Below are positions 7,586 through 18,027 of a stretch of 46,631 nucleotides of DNA, piece by piece; the first letter of the stretch is position 1; each line of letters opens with the position of its first letter. Both the position numbers and the translations under genes were made by a program. The notes beneath the pieces are model-generated. The model searched no databases and had not been told where the DNA came from. It saw only the letters and a program-made list of their open reading frames with translations. Source of the DNA: Actinomycetes bacterium (GTDB taxonomy: Bacteria > Actinomycetota > Acidimicrobiia > Acidimicrobiales > Bog-793); contig JAJZZB010000010.1 in assembly GCA_021797795.1 (NCBI GenBank), positions 1 through 46,631 on the forward strand, given 5' to 3'.

Positions 7586-8923
7586 GTGGAGACGGCCGTC
7601 GCGATCGTCGAGGACCGGCGCGACGCCGGAGGCGAGCTTGCAGGTGCTCTGGCTGGCCTGAGGGGCGAGGACGCGGTCGTGCTCGGGTTGCCCCGAGGCG
7701 GGGTCCCGGTGGCCTTCGAGGTCGCCCGGGGCCTCGGCACCCCTCTCGACCTCCTCGTCGCCGGAAAGCTCGGCGTGCCCTTCGAGCCCGAGCTCGGGGT
7801 GGGGGCGGTGGCTGAGGCCGAGGTGAGCGTCGACGACGAGAGCGTGGCACGTGACGCCGGGGTGTGCGAGGAGACGCTCGAGGAGGTCGAGGCACGCGAG
7901 CGGGCCGAGGTGGCGAGGCGCTCGGCCCGGCTGCAGGCGGTGCGACCGGAGGTGCCCGTCTCGGGGAGGACGGCGGTAGCCGCGGACGACGAGCTTGCCG
8001 CCGGCTCGATCGCGAGGGCGGCCTGCGCCCTGGCAAGGGCGAAGGGTGCCCGCCGGGTGGTGCTCGCCGTCCCGGTCGCCCCCGAGAGCGCGGCCGCCTC
8101 GCTCGAAGGCGAGGCCGACGGGGTGGTCGTCCTCGCCGAGCCGGCGTACGTCCTCGCAATCGGGCAGGTCTACCGGGACTTCTCCCAGACGAGCGACGCC
8201 GAGGTCCTCGCGCTGCTCTGGGAGTCACTCCCCGCCGAGACAGCGCCGGCCTCCTCCCCGGCGCCACGAGACCGGCCCGGCCTCGACGAGGAGGTCGAGG
8301 TCGTGGCCGCAGGGGTACACCTCGCCGGCAAGCTCGCCGTTTCGACCGAGGCGGCGGGCCTGGTCGTGTTCGCGCACGGCAGCGGGTCGGGCCGCCACAG
8401 CCCGCCCAACCGCCTCGTTGCCGGCGCCCTCTGGCAGGCGGGCTTCGGCACGCTGCTGATCGACCTCCTCACCCGCTCCGAGGCGCTCGACCGCTCCAAG
8501 GTGTTCGACGTCGAGCTGCTCCGCCGCCGTCTCGGCGAGGCGACCGTATGGCCTAAGGCGAGAGAGGAGAGGCGGAAGCGGGCGGTCGGGTACTTCGGGG
8601 CGAGCACCGGCGCTGCCGACGTCGCTCGACACGGTGCGGCGCCCGGGGCTCCGGTGGCGGCCGTCGTCTCGCGCCGGGGACGGCCCGATCTGGCCGGGCC
8701 GTGGCTGACCGAGGTGCGGGCGCCGACCCTGATCATCGTGGGCGGTGCGGACGACGTTGTGCTGCGGCTGAACCGCGATTTCGGCGGGCGGCTCGTGTGC
8801 CGAAACGAGCCCTCGGTCGTCCCGGGGGCGTCGCACCTGTTCGAGGGGTCCGGAACCCTCGAGGTGGTCGCCGGGCTCGCGACGGCGTGGTACATCGAGC
8901 ACCTCGCGAAGGAGGCACCATGA
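7586..8923 (+). CDS. Phosphoribosyltransferase-like domain fused to dienelactone hydrolase-like alpha/beta hydrolase
   Basis: VVLGLPRGGVPVAFEVARGLGTPLDLLVAGKLGVPFEPELGVGAVAE (PRTase-like) then VVFAHGSGSGRHSPPN, YFGASTGAADV, PTLIIVGGADDVV (hydrolase). Confidence 0.88.
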   Translation: METAVAIVEDRRDAGGELAGALAGLRGEDAVVLGLPRGGVPVAFEVARGLGTPLDLLVAGKLGVPFEPELGVGAVAEAEVSVDDESVARDAGVCEETLEEVEARERAEVARRSARLQAVRPEVPVSGRTAVAADDELAAGSIARAACALARAKGARRVVLAVPVAPESAAASLEGEADGVVVLAEPAYVLAIGQVYRDFSQTSDAEVLALLWESLPAETAPASSPAPRDRPGLDEEVEVVAAGVHLAGKLAVSTEAAGLVVFAHGSGSGRHSPPNRLVAGALWQAGFGTLLIDLLTRSEALDRSKVFDVELLRRRLGEATVWPKAREERRKRAVGYFGASTGAADVARHGAAPGAPVAAVVSRRGRPDLAGPWLTEVRAPTLIIVGGADDVVLRLNRDFGGRLVCRNEPSVVPGASHLFEGSGTLEVVAGLATAWYIEHLAKEAP

Positions 8924-9720
8924 CGGCCACCGATCGGGGAGGCGGCGCGCACGACCCGGCGCCGGAGGTCACCGGCCGGGATCGGTCGTCGCTCGACGAG
9001 GCGGAGCTCGACGAGGAGTTCGCCGGGGAGGACCTCGAGGCCTTCGGCGAGCGGGAGGCGGCCGAGGTCGAGGAGGACGGCCGGCTCGAGCTCGAGCACC
9101 TGCTGGCGGGACGGCCACCCGACGAGACCCCGGACACGCTCGAGCCCGAGGAGCTCGAGGAGCGTCTCGAGACCCAGTCGGAGGCGGCGGAGGTCCTCTC
9201 GGTTCATGAGGAGTCGGCGCTCTGCGCTGGCCTGCTCGACGAGGAGGAGCTGGGCGGGGAGGCTGCCGAGGAGCTCGCCGACGAGCTCGAGGACGAGTGG
9301 GACGAGCAGGAGGGGGCCGCCGCCATGGTGCTCAGCACCGCCCGCCACCACCTGCTCGCCGAGCGGGCGCGCCTCGAGCGCCTCGCCGACGACTTCCGCA
9401 GCTCGGGGATGGGCGACAGGAGCGAGCGAGAGGACCTCGGCGAGCTGTCGGGCGTGGACCAGCACCCGGCGGACCAGGGGACCGAGACCTTCGACCGGGA
9501 ACGCGACCTGTCCATCCGCGAGCAGGTGGAAGGCGAGCTCGTCGAAGTCGACCGGGCGCTCCGCAAGCTGGCGGAGGGCAGCTACGGCCGGTGCGAGAGC
9601 TGCGGGCGGCCCATCCCGCTCGAGCGGCTCGAGGCCGAGCCGGCCGCCCGCTGGTGCCGGGAGGACCAGCGGGCGGTCGAGCAGGAGCTCTTCGGCGAGG
9701 TCCGGCGACTCTCCCCCTGA
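8920..9720 (+). CDS. TraR/DksA-type zinc finger protein with long acidic N-terminal region
   Basis: GSYGRCESCGRPIPLERLEAEPAARWCREDQ; upstream Glu/Leu-rich region; ATG overlaps previous stop (ATGA). Confidence 0.85.
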   Translation: MTATDRGGGAHDPAPEVTGRDRSSLDEAELDEEFAGEDLEAFGEREAAEVEEDGRLELEHLLAGRPPDETPDTLEPEELEERLETQSEAAEVLSVHEESALCAGLLDEEELGGEAAEELADELEDEWDEQEGAAAMVLSTARHHLLAERARLERLADDFRSSGMGDRSEREDLGELSGVDQHPADQGTETFDRERDLSIREQVEGELVEVDRALRKLAEGSYGRCESCGRPIPLERLEAEPAARWCREDQRAVEQELFGEVRRLSP

Positions 9721-9751
9721 GCGAGGAGGCGGCGGACATCCCTCGACGCGA

Positions 9752-9796
9752 CGAGGCCACCGATGCTGGAGCGGGGAGCCTGCATCGGTGGCCTCG
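9752..9796. terminator. Hairpin between convergent genes, probable bidirectional terminator
   Basis: CGAGGCCACCGATGC (9752-9766) and GCATCGGTGGCCTCG (9782-9796): perfect 15-bp arms between stops at 9720 and 9809. Confidence 0.7.
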
Positions 9797-9808
9797 AACG
9801 GGAGGAGG

Positions 9809-11377
9809 CTAGACCGCCGGGCCTGCCATCAACGTGAGCGAGGCCGTGTGCCTGCCCCCCGATCCGCCGACCCAGGTGACCGAGACGGTCGTGCCCGGGT
9901 GCGCTCCGGTGAGCATCTTGCCGAGGGCGATGTAGCTGCTCACCTTCTTGCCGTTGAGGCCGATGATCACGTCACCCGAGCGGATGCCCGCCCGGGCGGC
10001 CGGTGAGCCGCCGAGCACCTGGAGGACCACGGCGCCGTAGTTGACCGGGAAGCTCGTCGACCCTCCGAAGGGTGAGGCGGACTGCTGCTCGGCCGTGGCG
10101 ATGCTCTCGACGTCAACGCCCATGATCCCGTGGGTCCCGAGGATGATCTGCGACGACGCCTTGTTCTGCTGGATCTTCGTCGCGATGCCGATCGCCCGGT
10201 CGATCGGGATGGCGAAGCCGATGTTGGAGGCCGACTGCGTGCTCGACCCGGTGGCGGCCGCTGTGTCCATCCCGATCACCTGCCCGGCCGCGTTGACGAG
10301 CGGGCCGCCCGAGTTGCCCGGGTTGATCGGCGCGTCCGTCTGGATGAGGCCGGTGAGGTGCTCGACGTTCCCCGAGCCGGCGTCGCTCGCCGTGATCGAC
10401 CGACCGAGGGCCGAGACGATCCCGCTCGTCACTGTCGGCGTCCCGCCGAGACCGAGGGCGTTGCCGATGGCGACGACGCCGTCGCCGACCGAGACGGTCG
10501 AGGAGTTGCCGATCGAGACGTGCGGCAGGCCGGAGGCACCCTCGAGCAGGACAAGGGCGACGTCGGCCGTCGGGTCGGCGCCGAGCACCTTCACCTGGTA
10601 GGTGGTCCCGGTGCCGTCCACCTGGGCGGTGATCTTCGTGGCGCCCTGGATGACGTGGTTGTTCGTGAGGACCTCGCCGTTGGAGGTGAGCACCATGCCG
10701 GTTCCCTCCGCCTCGGCATTCTGGGCACCGAGGACCGAGGTGATGTCGACCGTGGCCGGGTCGACGTTCTTCGCGATCCCGGCAACGTTGAGCTTGGTGG
10801 CGGCACTCGTCCCTGAGGACTGGGGCTGGGGGATCGGCTGGGTGGCGCGGTTGCTCGTGTTGGACGCCCGGCTCCCGAAGATGGCCCCAGCCGTGGCGGC
10901 ACCGGCGACGAGGACGGCTACTGCCGTGGCGGCGGCGATGATCCTCCCCCGCCGGCGGGGCGGCCCGCTCTCGCCCGGATGGCCGCCGGCTCCCGGGCCG
11001 TCGCCGAAGGCGGGCGGCGGGCCGTACCCGCCGTAGGGCGGAGGAGAGTAGCCGCCCTGAGCGGCGGCGCCGTAGGGCGGTGTCGCCGCTGAGCCCTGCT
11101 GGCCCGGCGCGTAGGGGGGCGTCACCCAACCGGGGGCCGGTTCCTGGCCGTAACCGCCAGGACCCACTGTCCACGGCGGCGGCGGGGCCGGTGGTGACGG
11201 CGGCGCCCAGTTGCCCTCGGGGAGGGGCTGCCACTTCGGTTGGGACGGCGGGGGCGGCGGGCCGCCGGCTCCCGGACCGGTGGGGTCGAGACCGGGGGCC
11301 GTGGGCCCCTCGCCGGCGCCCGCCTGCTCGTGCGGCTCGCCCGAGTTCTCGCTCGGATCGAAGGGGTTGTGGTCCAT
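9809..11377 (-). CDS. HtrA/DegP-type trypsin-like serine protease with PDZ domain, Pro/Gly-rich N-terminus and TM segment
   Basis: VLTNNHVIQGA, ADVALVLLEG, NPGNSGGPLVN, PDZ AGIRSGDVIIGLNGKKVSS; start chosen at MDHNPFDPSE. Confidence 0.93.
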   Translation of the reverse strand: MDHNPFDPSENSGEPHEQAGAGEGPTAPGLDPTGPGAGGPPPPPSQPKWQPLPEGNWAPPSPPAPPPPWTVGPGGYGQEPAPGWVTPPYAPGQQGSAATPPYGAAAQGGYSPPPYGGYGPPPAFGDGPGAGGHPGESGPPRRRGRIIAAATAVAVLVAGAATAGAIFGSRASNTSNRATQPIPQPQSSGTSAATKLNVAGIAKNVDPATVDITSVLGAQNAEAEGTGMVLTSNGEVLTNNHVIQGATKITAQVDGTGTTYQVKVLGADPTADVALVLLEGASGLPHVSIGNSSTVSVGDGVVAIGNALGLGGTPTVTSGIVSALGRSITASDAGSGNVEHLTGLIQTDAPINPGNSGGPLVNAAGQVIGMDTAAATGSSTQSASNIGFAIPIDRAIGIATKIQQNKASSQIILGTHGIMGVDVESIATAEQQSASPFGGSTSFPVNYGAVVLQVLGGSPAARAGIRSGDVIIGLNGKKVSSYIALGKMLTGAHPGTTVSVTWVGGSGGRHTASLTLMAGPAV

Positions 11378-11614
11378 CGAATGCTCCTGTTCAGCGCCGG
11401 CGGGTGTCGGCGCCTTTCGGTTTCCTTCCATGATTCCCCGTCAAGCTGGGAGAAGTCTGAGACGCTCCTGGGGAGTTCTCAGGACTTGGCGACGCGTCAT
11501 CCCAGCTCATCGATCGGAACCGGCTCCGGACGGCTCCGGATGCGTGGCGGGGTTCTGGGAGAAGGGGGCGGACTCGGCAGCCGAGCGGCGGCTGTCGGCT
11601 CGAGGCGGTGTCGT

Positions 11615-12580
11615 TCACAGCCCCTTCAACGCCGGAAGCAGCTCCTTTTCCGCCCAGGTGAGGAAGCCCTCCTGGGCGTGGCCGATCTGGACGAGGGCGA
11701 GATGCGTGAAGCCGGCCTCGGCGAAGGCCCTCACTGCCTCGCGGTGGCGCTCGACGTCGGGACCGCAGGCGATGGACGCCTCGACGTCGTCAGGGCGCAC
11801 GAAGCGGCTGGCGGCCGCGAAGGCCTCCGGCCCGGGCAGGTCGGCGTTGACCTTCCAGCCGCCGGCGAACCAACGGAACTGGTCGTGAGCGAGCTCGACA
11901 GCACGCCGGCGATCCGCCGCGTAGCAGACCGGCAGCTGTCCGACCCGTGGCTTTCCCGCACCGCCGGCGGCGTCGAAGAGGTCGCCGAGGCTGGCGTCCG
12001 GCTCGACGGCGATCATGAGGTCCGCCCGCCGGCCGGCCAGGTCACAGGCGCGTGGGCCGCTCACGGCGATGCCGATGGGCACCGGGGTGGCGGGCGGGTC
12101 GAACAGCCGCGCCGCGTCCGCTGTGAAGTGACGCCCGTGGAAGCTGACCCGCTCACCCGCGAGCAGGCGGGCGATGATCTCGGTCGCCTCCTCGAGCATC
12201 TCGTGGCGGATCGAGACCGACGGCCAGCCGCGGCCGACCACATGCTCGTTCAGGTTCTCGCCCGCCCCGAGACCGAGAGTGAAGCGCCCCTCGGACAGCT
12301 CCTGGACGGTGGCGGCCTTCTGGGCCACGACCACGGGGTGGTAGCGGACGGTCGGGCAGGTGACGTAGGTCATGAGCGGGATCTGCTCGGTCGCCTGGGC
12401 GGCCGCCCCGAGCACGCTCCAGGCGTACGGCGAGTGCCCCTGGCTCTCCAGCCAGGGAGAGTAGTGGTCGCTGATCACCGAGAAGTCAAAGCCGGCTGCC
12501 TCGGCCCGCACCACGTCGCTCACGAGCTGTCGGGGCGGTGCCTGCTCGCACATCATCGTGTAGCCGATCTCGAGGGTCAC
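11615..12580 (-). CDS. LLM class (F420-dependent type) oxidoreductase
   Basis: EIGYTMMCEQAPPRQLVSDVVRAEAAGFDFSVISDHYSPWLESQGHSPYAWSVLGAAAQAT...LGLGAGENLNEHVVG. Confidence 0.9.
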   Translation of the reverse strand: MTLEIGYTMMCEQAPPRQLVSDVVRAEAAGFDFSVISDHYSPWLESQGHSPYAWSVLGAAAQATEQIPLMTYVTCPTVRYHPVVVAQKAATVQELSEGRFTLGLGAGENLNEHVVGRGWPSVSIRHEMLEEATEIIARLLAGERVSFHGRHFTADAARLFDPPATPVPIGIAVSGPRACDLAGRRADLMIAVEPDASLGDLFDAAGGAGKPRVGQLPVCYAADRRRAVELAHDQFRWFAGGWKVNADLPGPEAFAAASRFVRPDDVEASIACGPDVERHREAVRAFAEAGFTHLALVQIGHAQEGFLTWAEKELLPALKGL

Positions 12581-12632
12581 GCGGGACGACTACCCCTGCG
12601 GGGGGAGCGCCACGCCCGAGCAGACGAGCCCG

Positions 12633-13112
12633 TCAGGACAGCTTGCGGTGGTCCCAGCTGACGACGCGCCGCACGTGCAGCTTGGCGACGACCCGCTTGT
12701 TGAGCGTCGCCTCGACGACGGGCCGCTTCTCGTCGTCGTACGGCCCCTGGTAGCGCTCGTAGACGCTGATGCCGAGCTCGAGCCTCCTCCCGGGATCGTC
12801 CACCAGCTCGACCTCGCCGACGAGCTCCACCCCGCGCAGCTCGTCGTAGCGCTCGCCGGCCTCGACGAGCGCGGTCATCTCGGCGTTGCGCATCAAGTTG
12901 CGGGCCTTTTGGGACTTGGCCTTCGTCTCGATGGCGATGCAACCCTCGAGGAAGCCGTACCACATGGCGACGGCATGGATCGTCCCGTCGTGGTTGAGGG
13001 TGCACATCGTCATGTTGTGCCGCTCGGCGAGGAAGGCCTCGACCTCCTCGGCTGACATTCTGACCTGGGCGCGCTGGTTGACCCCGCGCCCGACCGGACC
13101 AGTCGAGCTCAT
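12633..13112 (-). CDS. Pyridoxamine 5'-phosphate oxidase-like (PPOX) family protein
   Basis: MTMCTLNHDGTIHAVAMWYGFLEGCIAIETKAKSQKARNLMRN; start at MSSTGPVGRG. Confidence 0.82.
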   Translation of the reverse strand: MSSTGPVGRGVNQRAQVRMSAEEVEAFLAERHNMTMCTLNHDGTIHAVAMWYGFLEGCIAIETKAKSQKARNLMRNAEMTALVEAGERYDELRGVELVGEVELVDDPGRRLELGISVYERYQGPYDDEKRPVVEATLNKRVVAKLHVRRVVSWDHRKLS

Positions 13113-13180
13113 GGCGCATCGTAGACTCACCTGTCCGTGGCGTCCGGACGTCTCGTGGCGTCCCGTGCTCACCCACGCCT

Positions 13181-13882
13181 ATGACCGCCCGCACCAGACT
13201 CCTGCGAGCCGGCCGCACCGCCGCTCTCGCCACCGCTGTCGTCTCCCTCGCCGCCTGCGGGTCCGCCGCCGCCGTGGGCTCCTCTCGCCCGGGGACGACC
13301 CGGGCGCCGGCGACCCGGGCGCCGGTGCCGTCCTCGACCTCCTGGCATGCCACGGCCACCTCGTCGTCGACCACCTCGCCGACGAGCACGACGGCGCCAG
13401 CGGCGCCGGGTCTCGTGAGGGGGCGGGTGACCGTCGTCGGTGACTCGGTGACGATCGACGCCGCCCCCGCCCTCGAGGCGCTCATCCCGCACTGCCGGGT
13501 CGTCGCCAGCGTGGGCGAGCAGTGGACGGCCGGCCTGTCCGAGCTCGAGCAGCTCCGCTCCGAGGGGCAGCTCGGCTCGGTGGTGGTCGTGGCGCTCGGG
13601 ACGAACGGCCCCGTCACCGCCGCCCAGTTCGCCGAGATGATGTCCGCCCTTTCGGGTGTAAGCCGTGTCGTGATCGTCACCAACCACGCGCCCGTCGCGT
13701 GGGAACAGGAGAACAACGCGATGTTCAGACAAGAGGTGCCCCGCTATCCAACCGCCCGGCTCGCCCACTGGAACGCCCTCGTCTCGGCGCACCCGCAGTG
13801 GCTCTACCCCGACGGCACACACATGCCGATCGGCGGCAGCGGGGCGCAGGCCTTCGCCGAGCTCGTGAAAGCGGTGCTGTAG
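13181..13882 (+). CDS. Secreted lipoprotein with SGNH-hydrolase-like domain
   Basis: Lipobox VVSLAACGS; Ser/Thr/Pro linker; VVGDSVT, VVALGTNGP, DGTHM. Confidence 0.78.
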   Translation: MTARTRLLRAGRTAALATAVVSLAACGSAAAVGSSRPGTTRAPATRAPVPSSTSWHATATSSSTTSPTSTTAPAAPGLVRGRVTVVGDSVTIDAAPALEALIPHCRVVASVGEQWTAGLSELEQLRSEGQLGSVVVVALGTNGPVTAAQFAEMMSALSGVSRVVIVTNHAPVAWEQENNAMFRQEVPRYPTARLAHWNALVSAHPQWLYPDGTHMPIGGSGAQAFAELVKAVL

Positions 13883-14872
13883 ATGCGGGCCGTGCTCGCC
13901 GCCGAGCCGGGCGTCGCCAACGGTGGTCTCGGCGAGATCGACGAGGCCGACCTCCCCGACGGGGACGTCACCGTCAAGGTTGCCTGGTCGAGCCTCAACT
14001 ACAAAGACGGCCTGGCGGTCACGGGCCGCGGCAAGGTGGTGCGGAGCTTCCCGATGGTCTGCGGCGTCGATCTCGCCGGCGTCGTCGTGCGGTCCGAAGC
14101 GCCCGGAGTCGAGCGCGGCGACGAGGTGATCGTGACGGGCTTCGGCCTCGGCGAGGAGCGCCACGGCGGCTATGGCGAGCTCGCCCGGGTCCGGAGCGAG
14201 TGGGTGGTGCCCATGCCCGCCGGGCTCGACATGAGGGCCGCGATGGCGATCGGGACCGCCGGGCTCACCGCCATGCTCTGCGTCCTCGCCCTCGAGGACC
14301 ACGGGCTCACGCCCGAGCGGGCGGGGGGCAGGCCGGTCGTCGTCACCGGGGCTGCCGGCGGCGTGGGGAGCGTGGCGGTCGCCCTCCTCGCCAAGCTCGG
14401 CCATGCCGTGACCGCCGCAACTGGCCGACCCGAAGAGGAGGCCTACCTGCGACGCCTCGGAGCGGGCGAGCTGATCGAGCGCCGCCAGCTCTCCGACGCC
14501 CCGGTGCGCCCGCTCGACAAAGAGCGCTGGGCGGGGGCGGTCGATGCCGTCGGCGGCACGACGCTCGCCACGGTCCTCCGCCAGACCGCCTACGGTGGTT
14601 GCGTCGCCGCCTGCGGCCTTGCCGGTGGGGCCGAGCTCTCGACGACGGTCCACCCCTTCATCCTCCGCGGCGTCGACCTCGCCGGCGTCGAGTCGGTGCG
14701 CTGCCCGATCCGAAGGCGGGTCGACGCCTGGGGCCGGCTCGCCTCCGACCTCGACCGGGACCTGCTTGACGAGATGACCGTCGAGGCCCCGCTCGAGGAC
14801 GTGCCGGGGCTGGCCGAGGAGATCCTCGCCGGCAGGACGCGTGGACGGGTGGTCGTGGCCGTCGCGGGCTAG
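13883..14872 (+). CDS. Acrylyl-CoA reductase/YhdH-AcuI type MDR oxidoreductase
   Basis: SSLNYKDGLAVTGRGKVVRSFPMVCGVDLAGVV; VVVTGAAGGVGSVAVALLAKLGHAVTAATGR. Confidence 0.9.
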   Translation: MRAVLAAEPGVANGGLGEIDEADLPDGDVTVKVAWSSLNYKDGLAVTGRGKVVRSFPMVCGVDLAGVVVRSEAPGVERGDEVIVTGFGLGEERHGGYGELARVRSEWVVPMPAGLDMRAAMAIGTAGLTAMLCVLALEDHGLTPERAGGRPVVVTGAAGGVGSVAVALLAKLGHAVTAATGRPEEEAYLRRLGAGELIERRQLSDAPVRPLDKERWAGAVDAVGGTTLATVLRQTAYGGCVAACGLAGGAELSTTVHPFILRGVDLAGVESVRCPIRRRVDAWGRLASDLDRDLLDEMTVEAPLEDVPGLAEEILAGRTRGRVVVAVAG

Positions 14873-14874
14873 CC

Positions 14875-15903
14875 ATGCCGGTCTACGGTCTGCCGCCGAG
14901 CACCTACCGGGACGGCGGGGTCGCACGCCCCGAGCCTTCGTGGCCCCGCCGGCCGGTCGAGACCGCCGTCGTCCTCGGAGGCGGCGGCAACAAGGGAGCG
15001 GCCCAGGTGGGGATGATGCGGGCTCTCGTCGAGGTGGGTGTCGAGCCCGACCTCCTCGTCGGCACCTCGATCGGGGCGATCAACGGGGCCGCCTTCGCCG
15101 GGATGCCAACCCTCGACGGCGTCTACCTGGCGGCAGACGTCTGGCGCCGTCTGGCGGCGGCCGACGTCTTCCCCCGCCGCCGCTTCCAGGGGACCTGGCG
15201 CTTCCTCGACAAGCGCGCCTCGGTCTTCCCGACCGCCGGGCTGCGCTCGATCGTCGCCGGCTCGCTGCGCTTCGAGCGCCTCGAGGACGCGCCCGTCCCG
15301 CTGCTCGTCGTCGCCACCCGCCTCGAGGACGGAAAGGAGGAGTGGTTCACCCAAGGCCCCGCCCTCGATGCCATCATGGCCTCGGCCGCCCTGCCAGGTC
15401 TCTACCCGGCGGTCGAGATGGGTGGCTACCGCTACTTCGACGGGGGCGTCCTCGACAACGTCGCCCTGTCGGCGGCGCTGTCCTCGGGGGCCAGCCGCAT
15501 CTACGTCCTCCTGTGCGGCCGCGTCGATGCCGCCTCCCCCCGCTTCTCGCGCCCGTTCGAGGCGATGTTCGCCGCCTTCACCCTGGCGCTCGGCGCCCGG
15601 ATCCGACGTGAGCTCGCAGCCGTGCCGCCAGAGGTCGACGTCGTCGTCATCGAGCAGCCAGGCGCGGCCATCTTCGACCCGCTCGACTTCTCGCGGACCG
15701 ACGAGCTGATCGACAGCGGCTACCGGGCGGCGAGGGACGTGCTCGCCGAGTACGAGCGGGAGCGCCGCCTCGGCGCCGGCAGCGGCGAGCGGGGAGCCCG
15801 GGGGAGGCTGCGGCGCGTGACCACACGCCGCCGGACTCACGCCTCGAGCGGGCCGAATGCTGCCTCCCGGGCGGAGGAGCCCCCACTCGGGTCGATCGAG
15901 TAG
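14875..15903 (+). CDS. Patatin-like phospholipase
   Basis: VVLGGGGNKGAAQVGMMRALVEVG; nucleophile GTSIGAING; DGGVLDN. Confidence 0.92.
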   Translation: MPVYGLPPSTYRDGGVARPEPSWPRRPVETAVVLGGGGNKGAAQVGMMRALVEVGVEPDLLVGTSIGAINGAAFAGMPTLDGVYLAADVWRRLAAADVFPRRRFQGTWRFLDKRASVFPTAGLRSIVAGSLRFERLEDAPVPLLVVATRLEDGKEEWFTQGPALDAIMASAALPGLYPAVEMGGYRYFDGGVLDNVALSAALSSGASRIYVLLCGRVDAASPRFSRPFEAMFAAFTLALGARIRRELAAVPPEVDVVVIEQPGAAIFDPLDFSRTDELIDSGYRAARDVLAEYERERRLGAGSGERGARGRLRRVTTRRRTHASSGPNAASRAEEPPLGSIE

Positions 15904-16943
15904 GCGAGCTCGCCGCCGTCGAGCCGGACACGGCTCGCCTCGCCCCGCCGGCGCAGGAACTCGAGATGGGCGAAGGTCTCGCTCTCGGCCATCACACCCC
16001 ACAGGGGCCGCCGGAACAGCTGGCGGGAGAACTCGGCGACGGTGGCCTGTCCCGCCTCTGCGCCGATCTCGCGGAGCCGGTCCAGCCGCTCGTCGTGGTG
16101 GGTGACGATCTCGTCCACCCGTCCCGCCAGCGCCGTGAAGGGTTGCCCGTGCGCAGGCAGCACCTGCTCGGTCGGACCGAGGCGGAGGAGCCGGGCGAGC
16201 GAGGCGAGGAAGGAGCCGAGCGGGTCGGGGAGCGGCGACAGCCCCCCGATGTGGGGGGTGATCGTCGGGAGGACGTGGTCGCCGCTCAGAAGGAGCCCGT
16301 CGGAGGGGTCGTAGAGGCAGAGGTGGTCGCCCGTGTGGCCCGGGGTGTGGACGGCGCGAAGGGCCCGTCCGCCGAGTTGGAGGACCTCCCCGTCGGCCAC
16401 CCGACGGGTCGGGCGCGGCGGCCGCATGCTCGGCACGAGGCCGTAGCCGGCGAGCCGGCGGGTGAGGCGCTGGCGGCGGGTCGTCGGAAACAGGGCGCCT
16501 CCCCAGGGGGTTCTCCGAGCCCGGAGCAGGGTGGCGTACCCGGTGTCGTCCTCCGGGACGAGATGGCGGTGCGGGTTGCGCTCGAGGAAGGTGTGGAAGC
16601 TCTGCTCGGCGACGAGCTCGGCGCCGGCCGCGTGGGCGAGGCGGCCGGCGGAGCCGAAGTGGTCGGGATGCGAGTGCGTCACGACGACGGTGTGCACCCG
16701 GCGGAGCGGGATCCCGGCGGTGGCCAGCCGGGACCTGAAGGCCGACCAGGTCGCCTCGTCGGGAAGGCCGACGTCGACGACGGCCGCCCCCCGGTCGTCG
16801 AGGAGGACGTAGGAGTTGACGTGGCCGAGGCCGGTGAACTGGATCGGGATCTGCAGGCGCAGGACGCCGGGAGCCACCTCGGTGACCTCCTCGGAGGCCG
16901 GCTCCTGCTCTTCGCGCCGAGGGCGGCGGTCGGCTGAGCTCAC
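15837..16943 (-). CDS. MBL-fold metallo-hydrolase
   Basis: [53 protein letters not shown] start overlaps orn stop. Confidence 0.9.
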   Translation of the reverse strand: MSSADRRPRREEQEPASEEVTEVAPGVLRLQIPIQFTGLGHVNSYVLLDDRGAAVVDVGLPDEATWSAFRSRLATAGIPLRRVHTVVVTHSHPDHFGSAGRLAHAAGAELVAEQSFHTFLERNPHRHLVPEDDTGYATLLRARRTPWGGALFPTTRRQRLTRRLAGYGLVPSMRPPRPTRRVADGEVLQLGGRALRAVHTPGHTGDHLCLYDPSDGLLLSGDHVLPTITPHIGGLSPLPDPLGSFLASLARLLRLGPTEQVLPAHGQPFTALAGRVDEIVTHHDERLDRLREIGAEAGQATVAEFSRQLFRRPLWGVMAESETFAHLEFLRRRGEASRVRLDGGELAYSIDPSGGSSAREAAFGPLEA

Positions 16944-17512
16944 TCCCCGCCGCCTGCCCGCCCGGTGTCGGCCTCGGGGGCGGCAGGACGTACGAAGTGC
17001 TCCTTGTAGAAGACGAGCTCGGCGATGCTCTCCTTGATGTCGTCGAGGGCCCGGTGCGCCGTCAGCTTGTGCGGGCGGGCGGCGTAGACGGCCGGGTCCC
17101 ACCGCTTGCACAGCTCTTTCAGGGTCGAGACGTCGATGCTGCGGTAGTGGAAGTGGTCCTCGAGCTCGGGGAGATAGGCGCGCAGAAAGCGCCGGTCGAC
17201 CGCGATCGAGTTGCCGCACAGCGGCGTCTCGCCGGCAGGTACGTGCTGGCGGACGAACTCGAGGGTCGCCCGGCCTGCCTCCTCCACGCTGACGGTGGAC
17301 GCGCGGATGGCCGCCAGCAGCCCGGAGCCGGTGTGCATGCGGCGCACCACGTCCTCCATCCCCGCCAGCTTCTCCTCGCTCGCGTGGACGACGAGGTCGG
17401 GCCCCTCGGCCACGATGTTCAGCACGTCGTCGGTGACGAGCGTGGCGATCTCCACGATGACGTCACGCCCGGGGTCGAGGCCGGTCATCTCGAGATCCAT
17501 CCACACGAGCAC
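16940..17512 (-). CDS. orn: Oligoribonuclease
   Basis: [59 protein letters not shown]. Confidence 0.95.
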   Translation of the reverse strand: MLVWMDLEMTGLDPGRDVIVEIATLVTDDVLNIVAEGPDLVVHASEEKLAGMEDVVRRMHTGSGLLAAIRASTVSVEEAGRATLEFVRQHVPAGETPLCGNSIAVDRRFLRAYLPELEDHFHYRSIDVSTLKELCKRWDPAVYAARPHKLTAHRALDDIKESIAELVFYKEHFVRPAAPEADTGRAGGGE

Positions 17513-17550
17513 GGCCGGGGATCGTAGTATCCCTCGGCTACCGTGCGAGT

Positions 17551-17991
17551 GTGATCGACATCCCAGTGCTGAGACTCGACGATGGGCTGGAGCTGCCGGC
17601 CGCCGCCCGCGACGGCGACGCCGGGATCGACCTGCGCTCCCGGGTCGACCTCGTGCTCGGTCCGGCGGGGGGCCGGGCGCTCGTCCCGACCGGTCTGGCG
17701 GTCGAGGTGCCGCCGGGCCTCGCCGGGCTCGTGCTCCCGCGAAGCGGCCTCGCCCTCTCCCACGGCGTCACCGTGCTGAACGCCCCCGGGCTCATCGACG
17801 CTGGCTACCGCGGCGAGGTCTCCGTCATACTGGTCAACACCGATCCGGTGAGTGAGTTCGAAGTGAAGCGCGGCGACCGGGTCGCCCAGCTCGTGGTCGT
17901 CGCCGTCGAGGCGGTCCGGCTCGACGCGGTGTACGAGCTCTCCCCGACCGAGCGGGGAACGGGAGGTTTCGGCCACAGCGGGCGGCGCTAG
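17551..17991 (+). CDS. dut: dUTP diphosphatase
   Basis: [54 protein letters not shown]. Confidence 0.96.
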   Translation: MIDIPVLRLDDGLELPAAARDGDAGIDLRSRVDLVLGPAGGRALVPTGLAVEVPPGLAGLVLPRSGLALSHGVTVLNAPGLIDAGYRGEVSVILVNTDPVSEFEVKRGDRVAQLVVVAVEAVRLDAVYELSPTERGTGGFGHSGRR

Positions 17992-18027
17992 CCGACCAGC
18001 TCCGCGGTCGTTCGAGAGGAGTCCCCA

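Noticed and set aside
13169-14926. 585-aa minus-strand ORF
   Set aside because: Antisense to the SGNH lipoprotein and AcuI-type genes; biased composition typical of spurious ORFs in GC-rich DNA.
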